A stretch of 64,000 nt of DNA from Talpa occidentalis (lineage: Eukaryota; Chordata; Mammalia; Eulipotyphla; Talpidae), in contig NW_023601212.1 in NCBI RefSeq assembly GCF_014898055.3, positions 51,200,329-51,264,328 of the forward strand, read 5' to 3'. The position numbers and the translations under genes are program-made. Each line of letters opens with the position of its first letter. Positions within the stretch are counted from its first letter, which is position 1. Below, piece after piece: positions 35,826 to 46,544 of this stretch. The notes beneath the pieces were generated by a model. It was not told where the DNA came from. It ran no database searches and was given only the letters and a program-made list of their open reading frames with translations.

Positions 35826-36283
35826 TGGTGTTTGGATTTGACTTGAACAAGTATTAACATTTTATAGGATATACACATTTTTCAGATAATTTGACATTAT
35901 TAGAATGCTGACTGATTAGACTTAGTCCCGGAGACTCATAATTTTTGGCAAATACATTGAAATGAATTCATTTTACTCATTTCAACATCCCTGCATTTAG
36001 AGCCATCATGTTATGTTCTAAGCACTGTGCCAGGAGTTGTTGATATTCTTGGAGATAATGCCTCACTTTAAGCAGTGCATGATCTAGCTGGGCAGGCTGA
36101 ATAAAGTTATAATATGATTCATTAAATCCTTCAGTTAAAATTATATTTTAATTTTATAAAAAGTCCTCTGGGAATTCAGCTGCTATAGTAATTTATTTTC
36201 TCATGGGATGAATAGAAGTCATCAAAAAAGAAATGATGCATAAGAATTATAAAGGACATGAAGAAAGATTAAGAAGTCAAAGT

Positions 36284-36551
36284 AGGTCCTCCCTGATGGC
36301 GCAAAGGGTTAAGCACAGCACAGTGAAGCTATCTGCAGCCTCTGCAACATGAGTTCGATCCTGACCAGCCAGGGAGCAACCCACATGGTGCAGCAGACCT
36401 CTCCTGACTTGCCCGCTGCTCCCCTCAGCAGTGTATTTCAGTCAGTCTGCCTGTTCTGTTCACCACTCTGTCTGGTGAATATTCTCACCCCCAGAACTTC
36501 TGGCCTATACCCCAGTTCTTGTAGGCATAAACAAAAATAAATCTTTAAAAA
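36284..36551 (+). mobile_element. tRNA-derived SINE, type II
   Basis: Forward copy flanked by aagaagtcaaagt (36271) and aagaagtaaaagt (36552). Confidence 0.93.
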
Positions 36552-36838
36552 AAGAAGTAAAAGTGGAAAGTTTATTTCAGACAGAAGGACTAACACAAGA
36601 AAGTCACTGATTTGTCAGATGGCATGTCTAGTTTGAAGAACGATAAATAGGCTGGAGTGGTAAAAAAAAAAATAAGATAAGCAGGTGCCAGGAGCTGAAG
36701 CTGTAACCACAGAAGGGATAAATCACTAAGGACTATCTATGAAGATTTTCAGTTTAGATTTGTGGTTGGTGGGAAGTCATCAAATGGTTTTAAATTGGTG
36801 AGTGATGTCATAAGATTTGTCCTTTACAAGATAAATTT

Positions 36839-37107
36839 TGGGTCTCCCCAGTGGCACAGTGGGTTGCACGCAGCACTGTGAAGCTGTCTTCAGCCTCTAC
36901 AGCATGGGTTCAATTCCCGGCCAGCCAGGGAGATACCCACATGGTGCAGCAGTCCTCTCATGTCTCACCCACTGCTCCCCTCAGCAGTGTTTTCGGTCTG
37001 TCTGCCTGTTCTGTTCCCCACTCTGTCTCTGGTTAATCCTCTCACCCTCCCGTGTCTCTGGCCTGTACCCCAGCTCTTGTATAAATAAATAAAACCTTTA
37101 AAAAAAA
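36839..37107 (+). mobile_element. tRNA-derived SINE, type II
   Basis: Forward copy with flanks aagataaatttt (about 36827) and aagataacttta (37109). First element to use this target. Confidence 0.92.
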
Positions 37108-37119
37108 AAAGATAACTTT

Positions 37120-37385
37120 AGGGCCTCCCTGCTGGCGCAGTGGTTGAGCGCTGGGTTGCGAGGCTTCCCGCAGCCTCTGCAGCGCTGGTTCGATCCCCTG
37201 CCGCTAGGCGAGGGTCCCACATGGCGCGCAGACCTCTTCTGCCGCCTGCTGCTCCCCTCAGCAGTGTATTTCGTCAGTCTGCCTGTTCTGTTCCCCACTC
37301 TGGCTCTGGTGAATTCTCTCGCCTTCCCGCGCTTCTGACTGTACCCAGTGCTTGTATAAATAAATAAATAAATCTTAAAAAAAAA
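37120..37385 (+). mobile_element. tRNA-derived SINE, type I
   Basis: Forward copy. A box tggcgcagtggt at 37133-37144 and B box ggttcgatccc at 37187-37197 mark the tRNA-derived RNA polymerase III promoter. It inserted at the 3' side of the previous SINE. The word aaaaaaaaagataacttt flanks this SINE together with the following L1 (37102-37119 and 37649-37666). Confidence 0.95.
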
Positions 37386-37390
37386 GATAC

Positions 37391-37648
37391 TCACTTTCTT
37401 ATAGTTATTCATTTTCCTGGTCTCTTATTTAGGTTTTCTAGATTCCTGCTATGAGTGAGACCATCCGGTATTTTTCTTTTTCTTTCTGGCTAATCAAAAT
37501 CAACAAAAAACTATGAACCAGAGACACTTTTTGGGGGGTGGGGGGCAGGAGGGGAGGGATTGGGGCCAGAATGGGGGGGTTTTGCAATTGTATGGGGAAT
37601 ATAAAAATAAAATTTATTTAAAAAAATAAAAAAAATAAGACGAGTACT
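37391..37648 (+). mobile_element. 5'-truncated young L1 with 5' inversion
   Basis: 37391-37490 is the reverse complement of the end of the L1 at 51402-51505. From 37492 the sequence follows the same L1's 3' UTR in forward orientation, with the G-rich tract (37532-37582) and an A-rich tail. This is the twin-priming form of L1 insertion. It sits in the A tail of the SINE at 37120. Confidence 0.93.
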
Positions 37649-38062
37649 AAAAAAAAAGATAACTTTCAAAACTGTAGGAAATTCTAGAAGACAGAAACAG
37701 AGTGGTCATTGTTCACATAGTTACTTAGGTGACAGTGGAAATGAGAACAATTCTACAAGATGCTTCATTATCAATGTTGATAGGACTGTGGGTGACTGGA
37801 CATAGGTGGCAATAAGGGACATTTGAGTATGACTCCCAGGTTTTTGTTTTGATCATTGAGTATCTAGAGAGTAATATACTAGTTAATGTTGAGACTTGAG
37901 GAGGAGAAATATAATTTTGGAGGTGGGAGTAGAAAACATTTGATTTTGAGCATTATAGTGGTCACTATTGAATGCCTAGTCAACATTCATTTCCTACCTT
38001 CTTAAGATGATACTTTTTTTTAAAAAAAAAGCTATATCATGGTTAGTAGTATATCAGCTAAG

Positions 38063-38262
38063 TTGGTAGTTCTCACTCTGGGGTGATTTTCGCCCCACCT
38101 CAGGGGACATTTGGCAAAGTGTGAAGATTTTTGTTTGTCACAAATGGGGAATGTTATGGGCATGTAGTGAGTAGGGCCAAATGGTGCTGCCTAGCATTCT
38201 AAAATGCATGGAACAAGCCCTCTACAACAAGGCACTACCTAGCCCTAAATGTCAACAGTTTC
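38063..38262 (+). repeat. MER5A (hAT-Charlie DNA transposon)
   Basis: Contains ggtgattttcgccccacc, ggggacatttggcaaagtg, tttttgtttgtcacaaatg and ctagccctaaatgtcaac in MER5A order. Confidence 0.85.
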
Positions 38263-38269
38263 AAATTCT

Positions 38270-39130
38270 GGTCAAAGCTACGTATGGCAATACCATTCCA
38301 TCTGTCAGTGATGGTTTAGGAATAATCATGGATCTCATTCAGTGGGACTTTCATCAACTTCTCTTAAGGATGTGAAACACTTCCTCTTATGGTTGATGGT
38401 AGGATAGAAGGTGACCCCAGAATTGTTGTATTCATCTTGCCAACAGCTCGAGAAGTTCCAGACAAAACAGGCCACATGTAGAGGTGGGGACAGCCAGAAA
38501 AAAAAAAGTACAGAGAGGATTCAGGTCCTTGCTATACATTTAAACAGTGCCAGTAGTCTGTTCTACCTATTGTTAAATGGGACTGTAAATTTACTTATGA
38601 TCCAAGATAGAATCAGTAGACACTTTTTGTTACTTATAACCCAAAGCATCCTGATACTGCCATGTTGAATGGCTTGTAGATGATTCATAGTGGTAGTGTT
38701 AAGTAAAGTGTTGAAAATGTGAGTTTGGAGTTTAACTATGTAAGATTTTACATAGAAGTGATAGGTGTAGATAATCTAATCCAAGCAGGGCTTAGAGAGA
38801 AAGGAGATACGGCAATAAAAATAAAATATTAGAATGAGCTCCTCAATTGCAAATCTGAGAAAAAAAGATTTAGTTAAAGGTTGGCTGAAAGGTGTCAGAA
38901 AAGCTAAGCACAGGTGTGATACAGACAACTTGCTGTCTACCGAAAAGTTGTGCTTTTTGTTCCACACTAAAGAATAGTCCCTGGTATGCTGATGTTCAGC
39001 CAGAAACGACATTGCTCAGACTTCCTCCAAAATCAAGGAAGTTTAATGGGAGAGAATTTTTTATTTGCAGTTTTGAGCATGAGTTATAAGCAGAAGGGAG
39101 AAAGGGACTCTGGAGTAGAAGAGAAACACT
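38270..39130. other. Unassigned, possibly more decayed L2
   Basis: Parts (38770-38860) look like L2 antisense text but too degraded to place. The 85-codon ORF at 38411 is not supported. Confidence 0.3.
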
Positions 39131-39152
39131 GATAAAAGAAATGGGAGATGTG

Positions 39153-39421
39153 GGCCTCCCTGGTAGCTCAAGGGGTTAAGATGCAACCTATGAATCTATC
39201 TGCAGCCACTGCAGCATGAGTTCGATCCCCAGCCAGGGAACTACCCATATGTTGCAGCAGACCTCTCCTGGCTCACCTGCTGCTCCTCTTAGCAGTGTAC
39301 TTTGGTCAATCTGCCTTTTCTATTCCCCACTCTCCATGGTGAATCCTCTCACCCCTCTACCACCCACACCTCTAGCCTGCACCCCAGTTCTTGTATGCAT
39401 AAATAAATAAATGTTTAAAAA
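39153..39421 (+). mobile_element. tRNA-derived SINE, type II
   Basis: Forward copy with a 19-base duplication aaaagaaatgggagatgtg / aaaagaaatggaacatgtg (39134-39152 and 39422-39440). Confidence 0.94.
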
Positions 39422-39562
39422 AAAAGAAATGGAACATGTGATTTAGAGACAACTTTAGAAGAGAGGTGGAGAGCTGCATTTGAATCATGAAGGAGGGAAT
39501 AGCTTTGGAAAAACACTGAAACAGGGCTAGAGCCATCCAAGATCAGCGCCCAAGAGAGGACA

Positions 39563-40050
39563 GGTCACTGTCTGTGGGTTTTCACCTGTGTGCACAATTT
39601 CAAGACCACTCAGTTTCAGAGAACAACAACAATGGGGTATATTTAACAAACGGGAGACAGAGGCTCTAAGGCCACAGGTGGCCAACTATTTCCCCCCAAA
39701 GATGTTCCAAACAAAAGGTAATTTATCCAAGATAACATTATCCTGCCAACAAGGGTCTAGAGCATGTGGCACACCATCACATTGGACCAGGATCCAACTC
39801 ACTGCAGCTGCAGGTGCTCACAGGCAGGGCCACTGAGATGACGCCACAGCATCGCAGCAACAGTGTGGACAGCATGGGACACTGGACCAGATAGCAATGG
39901 AGGCAACAGCACCACGAGGCAGTGCCAGATGATCACATCTAGTTCTTTGTGAGTTGTTGGCCCACACTGACAATAAAATGCTCTTTGAGATACCAGGTCT
40001 GAGGCCTTTGGTGCTATTTTCAGGAGGTGGCACTGGTAGGACTGGTGGCA
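39563..40050 (-). repeat. LTR-like repeat, copy B
   Basis: Longer relative of 33013-33313. On the minus strand the far end would read TGCCACCAG from about 40050. Composition is GC-richer than the neighbourhood. Family not identified. Confidence 0.5.
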
Positions 40051-40151
40051 GGAGAAGACATCCAGTGCTGCAAAGGTCGAATAAGATATAAATGAAGAAA
40101 AGGGAAGTTGAAGGAGTTCATGGCTAAAGTCTTCTCTTTTTCTTTTATTTT

Positions 40152-40409
40152 TTTAAAGATTTATTTATTTATGCATACAAGAACTGAGGTACAGGCCAGA
40201 AGCATGGGGGGTAAGAGGATTCACCAGAGACAGAGTGGGGAACAGAACAGGTGGATTGACTGAATGCACTGCTGAGGGGAGCAGCGGGGGAGTCAGGAGA
40301 AGTCTGCTGTGCCATGTGGGTAGCTCCCTGGCCGGGAATTGAACTCGTGCTGCAGGATCTACGGACAGCTTCATAGGTTGCATCTTAACACTTGCGCCAC
40401 CAGAGAGGC
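40152..40409 (-). mobile_element. tRNA-derived SINE, type II
   Basis: Reverse copy in a pyrimidine-rich site: tctttttcttttattt on the left, tcttttttcttttctttcc on the right, then a T run at 40431-40452. Confidence 0.9.
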
Positions 40410-40569
40410 CCTCTTTTTTCTTTTCTTTCCTTTTTTTTTTTTTTTTTTTTTTCTGGAAAGTTGTCTGCTCAGAACAAGGAAGGCAGAAACAAAAGCAGGG
40501 AGTCTAGTGCTTGAACTGACTGATGAAGGTTTGGAAGAATTACTTTTAGACACTGAAAAAGGGAGCAGA

Positions 40570-42285
40570 GAATAAATAAATTAATGGTTTGCTGAGCAGC
40601 TGGAGTTGAATCTCATAAATTTGTGATGGATCCAATTAACATATTTATGTGATTCCCTCTGGCAATGCTCAGTGACCCTTAAAAGGAAATAAGACGGTTA
40701 TGTTAATCTAAGTTTGGGGATTGGAAGGAGTAGTGGAATTAGAAGGTAAGCTGACAAAGTAATAATTGAAAATGCTAGTAGGAATGTTACTGAAATTATT
40801 AATAGCACATTGTCAACAGAAATACATTCGGATAAATTCTGCAACTTAAGATATTGAAGAGAATATTAGGAATAATGAATGGTTGGAATGGCTCATTAGC
40901 CGCCCATTAACCTTCAGGAATGAAGTTTAGGGGTGAGGGTTGGGCTTACACTAATTTAAAATGAGAGCTCCCACTCTGTAATTGAAGACAGCAGACCACT
41001 TCTTGGATAGATGCTGCTTCATAAATTAGTAACGCTTTGACGTAGAAATGGAATTAACAAAAATTACCCATTTTGCAGTTAATGAATGTGAGCTTCTGAG
41101 ATGCCAAAGGTCGTTACTGAGATAACCGGGAGTTCTGTTCTCTGTTGAGTGTGGTTTTCCTGGAGCCCTTCCAACCCAGAGGATATGACTGAAAGATACT
41201 TGCCCAAGACTCAAGAAAAGTACAAGAAAGGGAACAAGTGGTTTTCTTTAATGAAACAAATCTTGCACATGCCTTAGTTGCTTTGGGGAGTTACTTTGGA
41301 AACATTTTTCTCTCTGTCATATTAAAGAAATTCTAGAAGGCTCCTCATATCTATGGAGGCCAGTTCCTATCATCTGGGAGGGGCCTGGTTGGCAGGGAAT
41401 CTGGATGCAAGCCAGAGGAAGCATTTGTTTAGGAGTCAAGTAACAGAGTGACAAAATGTCACTGGTGGGAAACAAAAGGGGATTTGATGTTAACTAATTG
41501 ATTGTGAATGTGGCCTGCAGCCTGCGAATTGGGGGAAACCTTCACAGTCCACTAAGTATGTGCTTTCTAATCAAGAGGGCTAGTGTTCATGTGAGTCCTA
41601 TTTCTCTTTTTGAAAGGGGCTTATTCATGGGGGCAAGTTATTGGGAACATGTGTTTATTAGGCTGAGATGGTGACAGCTTTAACATTGTTGAAAGAGGTC
41701 AGTCTGTTACTCAACCTCTGCTGTACACTAAGGTAATTGACAAAGCTGCTAATGGCAGTGGGCTGTATGGAGTTGTGTTTTTCCCTTAAGGGTTTATTGA
41801 CTTTTCGATATGTTAAAATGTAATGCTGTGAAGTCTGGGTTTGACTTCATAGGTGATCCGAATCATGGCTCAGAGCATATGGTTTACTGGGTGATAAGCC
41901 CTTGGTATTTTCTATTTCTATTTATTATTAGCTCCAGCTTGTTTTCATATTTCAATTCATGGTAAGCTTGCTCTTGTTAGCTTCTTAGAGTTGTTTATGA
42001 ATTTAAATTGTCTCTCTTGTGCTTATAATAATTAGAGAGCAGAGTTGTCTTTCTGCATTTTAATTAGATAATGTGTTTTTTAGGGTCTTCACTGTTTGGG
42101 TGGAATGCCAATTACTGTCATTGAATTTTTCCATACCTAAGCAAGAGGGGAACATGCCCTTCCAGGGGTGATTAAATTTCAGTATCAGCATTAATTATAT
42201 ACACTTTTTCCTTCAGTCTTTACTCAGTGAAATAGCCAGACTGTAATGTGGAGCAAATAATGACTTTTTTCTGTAATTAAAAAAA
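40570..42285. other. Repeat-free AT-rich block
   Basis: No transposable element is recognised for 1.7 kb. The last 400 bases carry several TAATTA/ATTAAT cores, a pattern seen in conserved non-coding elements but not proof of one. No ORF stands out. Confidence 0.35.
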
Positions 42286-42296
42286 AAAATTTCCCT

Positions 42297-42586
42297 GGGC
42301 CTCCCCTAGTGGTGCAGCGGTTGAGTGCTGGGCCAGCGAAGCTGCCGCAGCCTCTGCAGGGCCGGTTCGATCCCCGGCCACCAGGCAAGTGTCCCACCTG
42401 GCGCGCAGACCTCTCCTGCCACCCACTGCTCCCCTCAGCGGTGTACTTCTTCGTCAGTCTGCCTGTTCTGCTCCCCGTTCTGGCTCTGATGAATTCTCTT
42501 ACCCTCCAGTGCTTCTGACTGTACCCACTGCTTGTATAAATAAATAAATAAATAAATCTTAAAAAATAAATAAATAAATAAATAAA
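42297..42586 (+). mobile_element. tRNA-derived SINE, type I
   Basis: Forward copy with an extended (TAAA)n tail (42536-42590) and flanks aaaaaatttccct / aaaaattcccct. Confidence 0.94.
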
Positions 42587-42589
42587 TAA

Positions 42590-43065
42590 AAATTCCCCTA
42601 AGGATAAAGTTTGTGCTATTAGATTATTATGTCTCTGCTAGGGGTAAATTGTTTTGGAAGCTTGATAAAATAAATAGTGTTATTATGCAAGTGGGAAAAA
42701 TATATCAGCTTTTAGCATTCACAGATGCTTCAGTTTTTAGGACTAACAGAAAGCATGATTCTATGAAAATGCACATATGAATGGCACATATTCTGGTTGT
42801 CTATGTAGAATGTTTACTTTTCTTTTATCTCCTTCCAGGTGGATTACTCATTATTTGTAAGACTACAGATTTTCTTTCAATAATTGCTGCTTTTATTTGG
42901 TCAACTCCACTTTGTTATATTACTGTTTATTGTTAAGACTGGGGCTTGCATTGCCTTTGAAAGTTTATAGTTGGCTGAAAAACAAGTGTAAGAAAGTGGT
43001 TAGTTATGCAGCATGGTTTTTTGCAGTGTAAAGGTGAAGTCTCTACCTCAACATAGGACAGTACT
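42590..43065. other. Unassigned non-coding sequence
   Basis: No ORF, repeat or RNA gene is recognised. Confidence 0.3.
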
Positions 43066-43072
43066 TTCTGTA

Positions 43073-44095
43073 CTACTTCGTCTTACTTTGCATCTCATCA
43101 CTACTGTGGAGCTGCTTTAACCTGTTGTCCAGGGCCTTTTCCCATCCTTCATTCCTTCTTTCTCCCTTTGACTGCTTCAATGATGGGTGGGAAGGAGGAG
43201 GAGATGTAGATGTAGGTTTCTTGCTCTCTCCCTTCCATCTGCTTCTGCTCAAAGACCCAGTGCACAGTGGTTCATCTGCTATGTCCACAAGGCATGTATG
43301 GTCACATTCAGTGACTTGCCCTTCATCATCTTGCACTTGTATTATGAAATATTCTACACTTTACTATGTTTGACACAATGTTAAAGTAGGATTACTGGGT
43401 CCCTAGTCTGCACAATGTGTCTGGTGCTCCGTGCCATTGTATTGTGTCTTATTCCTTTTTGATGTGGGCGCCTCCATCACCCTCTAATTGATTTTGATAC
43501 AGTTTTGATGTATCTCCTTGCCTTCACCCCCAGCGAGGCTTTGTTAGTCTCTTAACTGCTCTTCTGCGACTGGATATATTGAACCTTCAATGTGCTTTTC
43601 TTTGATCTGACAGCATGGGGATAGAGGAGAGTAGAAGTTGATAGAGAGTGTGGTTGGCTGTGGTGATGGGTGGACCCACCGATGTTTATATAAAGGTCAT
43701 TGAAAACACTTGGCCTATGGTTTCTCCCACCTGTTTGAGAGAAGTTTCTTATTTCTGTGGGTTTCAGATATTTCTCCAGGTTTAAGATGAACCACAGAAC
43801 CCTCACTGCTTTCAAAGATAATTGACACTTTGTGTTTACTGACTTGTCTCAACTGCTCTTTTAGTTAGGGACAGGGAGATTCTGGGTTTAGGCCACATCC
43901 TCTTACTTCCCGGAGGAGTGGAGACTTTCATAGGACCTGCCATGTGTTTGTCTCCCGTTTTCCCTGAAAGTCATCTTATTTTCTCTTTTGTTTTTTCTCC
44001 TGTCAAATCCCTCTTTATTGTTGGTGATGTGCTGGGTTGATTTTGATAGTCCTGCCTTGTCATCCCAACTTTCCTTCTAGGCATGAAAAAATTAG
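43073..44095 (-). pseudogene. Possible processed pseudogene, parent unidentified
   Basis: Minus-strand translation gives protein-like text over about 1 kb, spread over more than one frame. An 87-codon frame ends at 43552. A second frame continues through 43550-43073 with stops near 43408 and 43374. The last part is charged and Ser/Pro/Lys-rich and could be a disordered tail. No intron signals, clear poly-A tract or flanking duplication are visible. I do not recognise the parent gene, and chance composition is a real alternative. Confidence 0.3.
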
Positions 44096-44135
44096 TTGGG
44101 CAGACTCCATAGAAATTTCTGAAACTGACAGAGAT

Positions 44136-44151
44136 TTGTTCATGTTGGTGT
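44136..44151 (+). repeat. 16-bp direct repeat, copy 1
   Basis: The word tttgttcatgttggtg, repeated exactly at 44516-44531. The two copies bracket the left arm of the inverted repeat. Confidence 0.9.
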
Positions 44152-44152
44152 T

Positions 44153-44510
44153 ACTATATGTGAATTACAAAATGATTACCTTTTCATGCTTAAAAGTTTT
44201 ATTTATTTATTTTCTTTAAAGATTTATTTATTTATTTATACAAGCCCAGGGTACTTTATACAAGCACTGGGAAGCGTGGGAGGGTGAGAGAATTCACCAG
44301 AGCCAGAGCGGGGAACATAACAGACAGACTGACAAAATACACTGCTGAGGGGAGCAGCAGGTGGCAGGAGAGGTCTGAGAACCATGTGGGACCCTCGTCG
44401 GTGACCGGGGATCGAACCGGCGCTGCAGAGGCTGCGGGCAGTTTTGCAGCCCAGCACTCAACCACTGCGCCACCAGGGGAGGCCCTATGCTTAAAAGTTT
44501 TAAATAAATG
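44153..44510. repeat. Left arm of a 57-bp inverted repeat, split by a SINE
   Basis: 44153-44201 joined to 44503-44510 pairs with 44879-44935 at 55 of 57 positions. The SINE at 44202 landed inside it. Confidence 0.9.
44202..44486 (-). mobile_element. tRNA-derived SINE, type I
   Basis: Reverse copy with an exact 16-bp duplication atgcttaaaagtttta (44186-44201 and 44487-44502). There is a small tandem gtactttatacaagc duplication in its 3' part near 44250. Confidence 0.95.
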
Positions 44511-44609
44511 GGCCTTTGTTCATGTTGGTGGTTTCTGTGCTTTTATTCTTGGGCTGTCCAGTTATCCCTTCAGCTGCTGCTGATTTTATTCATTTACTTA
44601 AAACTTTTA

Positions 44610-44878
44610 TCTTTAAGATTTATTTTATTTATTTATGCATTCAAGAACTGGGGTACAGGCCAGAGGTGTGGGGGGTGAGAGAATTCACCAGAGACAGAGC
44701 GGGGAGCAGAACAGGCAGAGTGACTGAAATACACTGCTGAGGGGAACAGCAGGCCAGACAGGAGAGGTCTGCTGGGCCATGTGGGTCAGCAACCTGGCCG
44801 GGGATCCATCTCATGCTGAAGTGGCTGGCGATAGCTTCCTAGTGCTGAGGCTTAACCCATTGTGTTACCAGGGAGGCC
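44610..44878 (-). mobile_element. tRNA-derived SINE, type II
   Basis: Reverse copy with a 19-bp duplication catttacttaaaactttta / catttatttaaaactttta (44591-44609 and 44879-44897). It hit the mirror-image site of the previous SINE in the other arm. Confidence 0.95.
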
Positions 44879-44897
44879 CATTTATTTAAAACTTTTA

Positions 44898-45410
44898 AGC
44901 ATAAAAAGGTTATCATTTTGTAATTCACATATAGTGAAGTGTATAGATTTTAAGTGTATGGCTTGATGGGTTTGACATATGTATATGTCATGTTATCTAC
45001 AGGAAGGGACCATCAAGATAGAGAACTACATTTCCTCAGAATGTTCCCTACGAGCCCTGTCTGTCAGTCTTCTCATCAGACAGGCAACTATTTTTCTGGA
45101 CACTATCATCATGGATTAAGTTTGCATGTAAGCAGAATCAGGATTATCTGCTCATTTGTGTCTGACATCTTTCACTCAGTTCTATGTCTTTTATGTACTG
45201 ATTCCTTATTATGAAATAATATTCAACTGTGTGACTGTAATACAATTGGTTTATCCATTCTCCTGTTGATAGATACTTGTGTTGCTTCTGGTTTTGGCTA
45301 TTCTGAATATTCTTGCACAAGTCCTTTTTGAGAAATGTTTTCATTTCTTGTAAATAAAAATCTGAAAATACATTTGCTTGGTCATAGGATCTAGGTCTGT
45401 TGCTCAGACT
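44898..45410 (-). repeat. L1 3' end (old, L1M-type), reverse; contains most of the right inverted-repeat arm
   Basis: Complement of an L1M 3' UTR and late ORF2: gtaattcacatatagtgaagt, ttgacatatgtatatgtcatg, tatccattctcctgttgatag and ttctggttttggctattctg. The arm 44879-44935 overlaps its left edge. Confidence 0.75.
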
Positions 45411-45657
45411 ATTTCTTTAAAAAATAACTGGGAATGTGAATAGAAAAGTTGGGTATTTTATCCACTCACTGCTCTTCCTTACTGCTCTGGTGTACAAGGA
45501 TGTGGTTTGATGACTGAGTCACTTTTTAGAATCTTTACTCTCACCTCTGGCCATATTTCTTTAAAAAAATAAATTGTGCTTCCTTCTTTCATTGCTTTGA
45601 AATATTTCTTGGTCAGTTTGTTAGTTTGTGAGAAAGAAGAGTCTGTGATCTGACTTT

Positions 45658-45674
45658 AAGAATATAGTGCTTTG
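45658..45674 (+). repeat. L1 target-site duplication, left
   Basis: aagaatatagtgctttg, identical to 51635-51651. The preceding ctttaag context fits the L1 endonuclease preference for TTTT/AA-like sites on the bottom strand. Confidence 0.97.
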
Positions 45675-46544
45675 CAAACGCGGATTGGGATCACAGCTGC
45701 CCAAGGCCACGCGCCTGCGACCTAGACTTGCAGGGAGACGCGCGCGAAGACCCTCACTGAGGTGAAAGTCCCTCACTGAGTATCCAGGAACCAGGCACCC
45801 AGGCACTGGAGCGGGGTGCAAAAGACGCCATTCTGTGGACACTGAACTGGGCTACAGCCCGCGTTCTGGACCTGAGGGCTTTGGAACTGAGATCCGGGGC
45901 ACAAAATTCGGGGAGTGGATTCTCCACGACGGTGGGGCACAAGGCAGACACAGCACCCCAAAGCCGTTGAGGTTTACCCTACCATTCCCGCTCTGGTTCC
46001 TGTCCCACGGGGTGAAAAAAAAAAAAAAAAAACAAACAGCTCCCCAAGGGCTCTAGGAGAGATCTCTGGTGCCACCTTGCGACTTGAAACCAGCAGAGGC
46101 TCCTGGAGGACCCAGTGGCCAGCTGGGAAGTTAGCCCACGCTGGGACCCTGCCGACCAGTAGTCTGAGCCCACAGGGGGAGCGAGTACCCAAAGCTGGGG
46201 CAGACTAGGCGCGCAGAAGAGTGTGCCTGAGACTGGACACGCAGGGAGTGTGTCCCGCATCGCCATTTTAGAACAGGGACATTTCTTCAGTAAAGACTGC
46301 CTGCAGAAGGCTCCCTCAGGAGCCAGAGGTGAGCCGGGGAAGTTTGCCCACACCAGAACACCTCTGGCCTTCAGTCCAAGCCCACAGGGGGAGAGGGAAC
46401 CCACCACCGGAGCAGACCAGGAGCACAGGGGAGTGTGTCCCCACATCGGCATTTTAGAACAGGGACCTTTCTTCAGTAAAGACTGCTTCAAACTGACAGA
46501 TGGCTCCTGGAGGAGCCAGAGGGGACCAGAGAAGCTCACCCAAC
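45675..46544 (+). promoter_or_regulatory. L1 5' UTR with tandem monomer-like units
   Basis: GC- and CpG-rich compared with the rest of the window. A unit of roughly 190-210 bases is repeated: attttagaacagggac occurs at 46265 and 46451 (186 apart), and ggctcctggagga-type words occur at 46098, 46309 and 46502. An A run lies at 46015-46032. In L1s such units act as internal promoter modules. Confidence 0.85.

Larger units (their letters stand above)
35970..37960 (-). repeat. LINE-2, reverse, broken by three SINEs and an L1
   Basis: L2 pieces lie at 35970-36283, 36552-36838 and 37667-37960. Signs include gttctaagcactgtgccagg (36018), ggttttaaattggtgagtg (36787) and gactcccaggtttttgtttt (37832). 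The pieces are collinear, so one L2 was the landing site. Confidence 0.7.

Noticed and set aside
45621..46539. Several ORFs on both strands of the L1 5' UTR, including a 186-codon minus-strand one
   Set aside because: They reflect the GC-rich, stop-poor monomer units. L1 antisense ORFs are known in primates, but this one has no matching features that I recognise.
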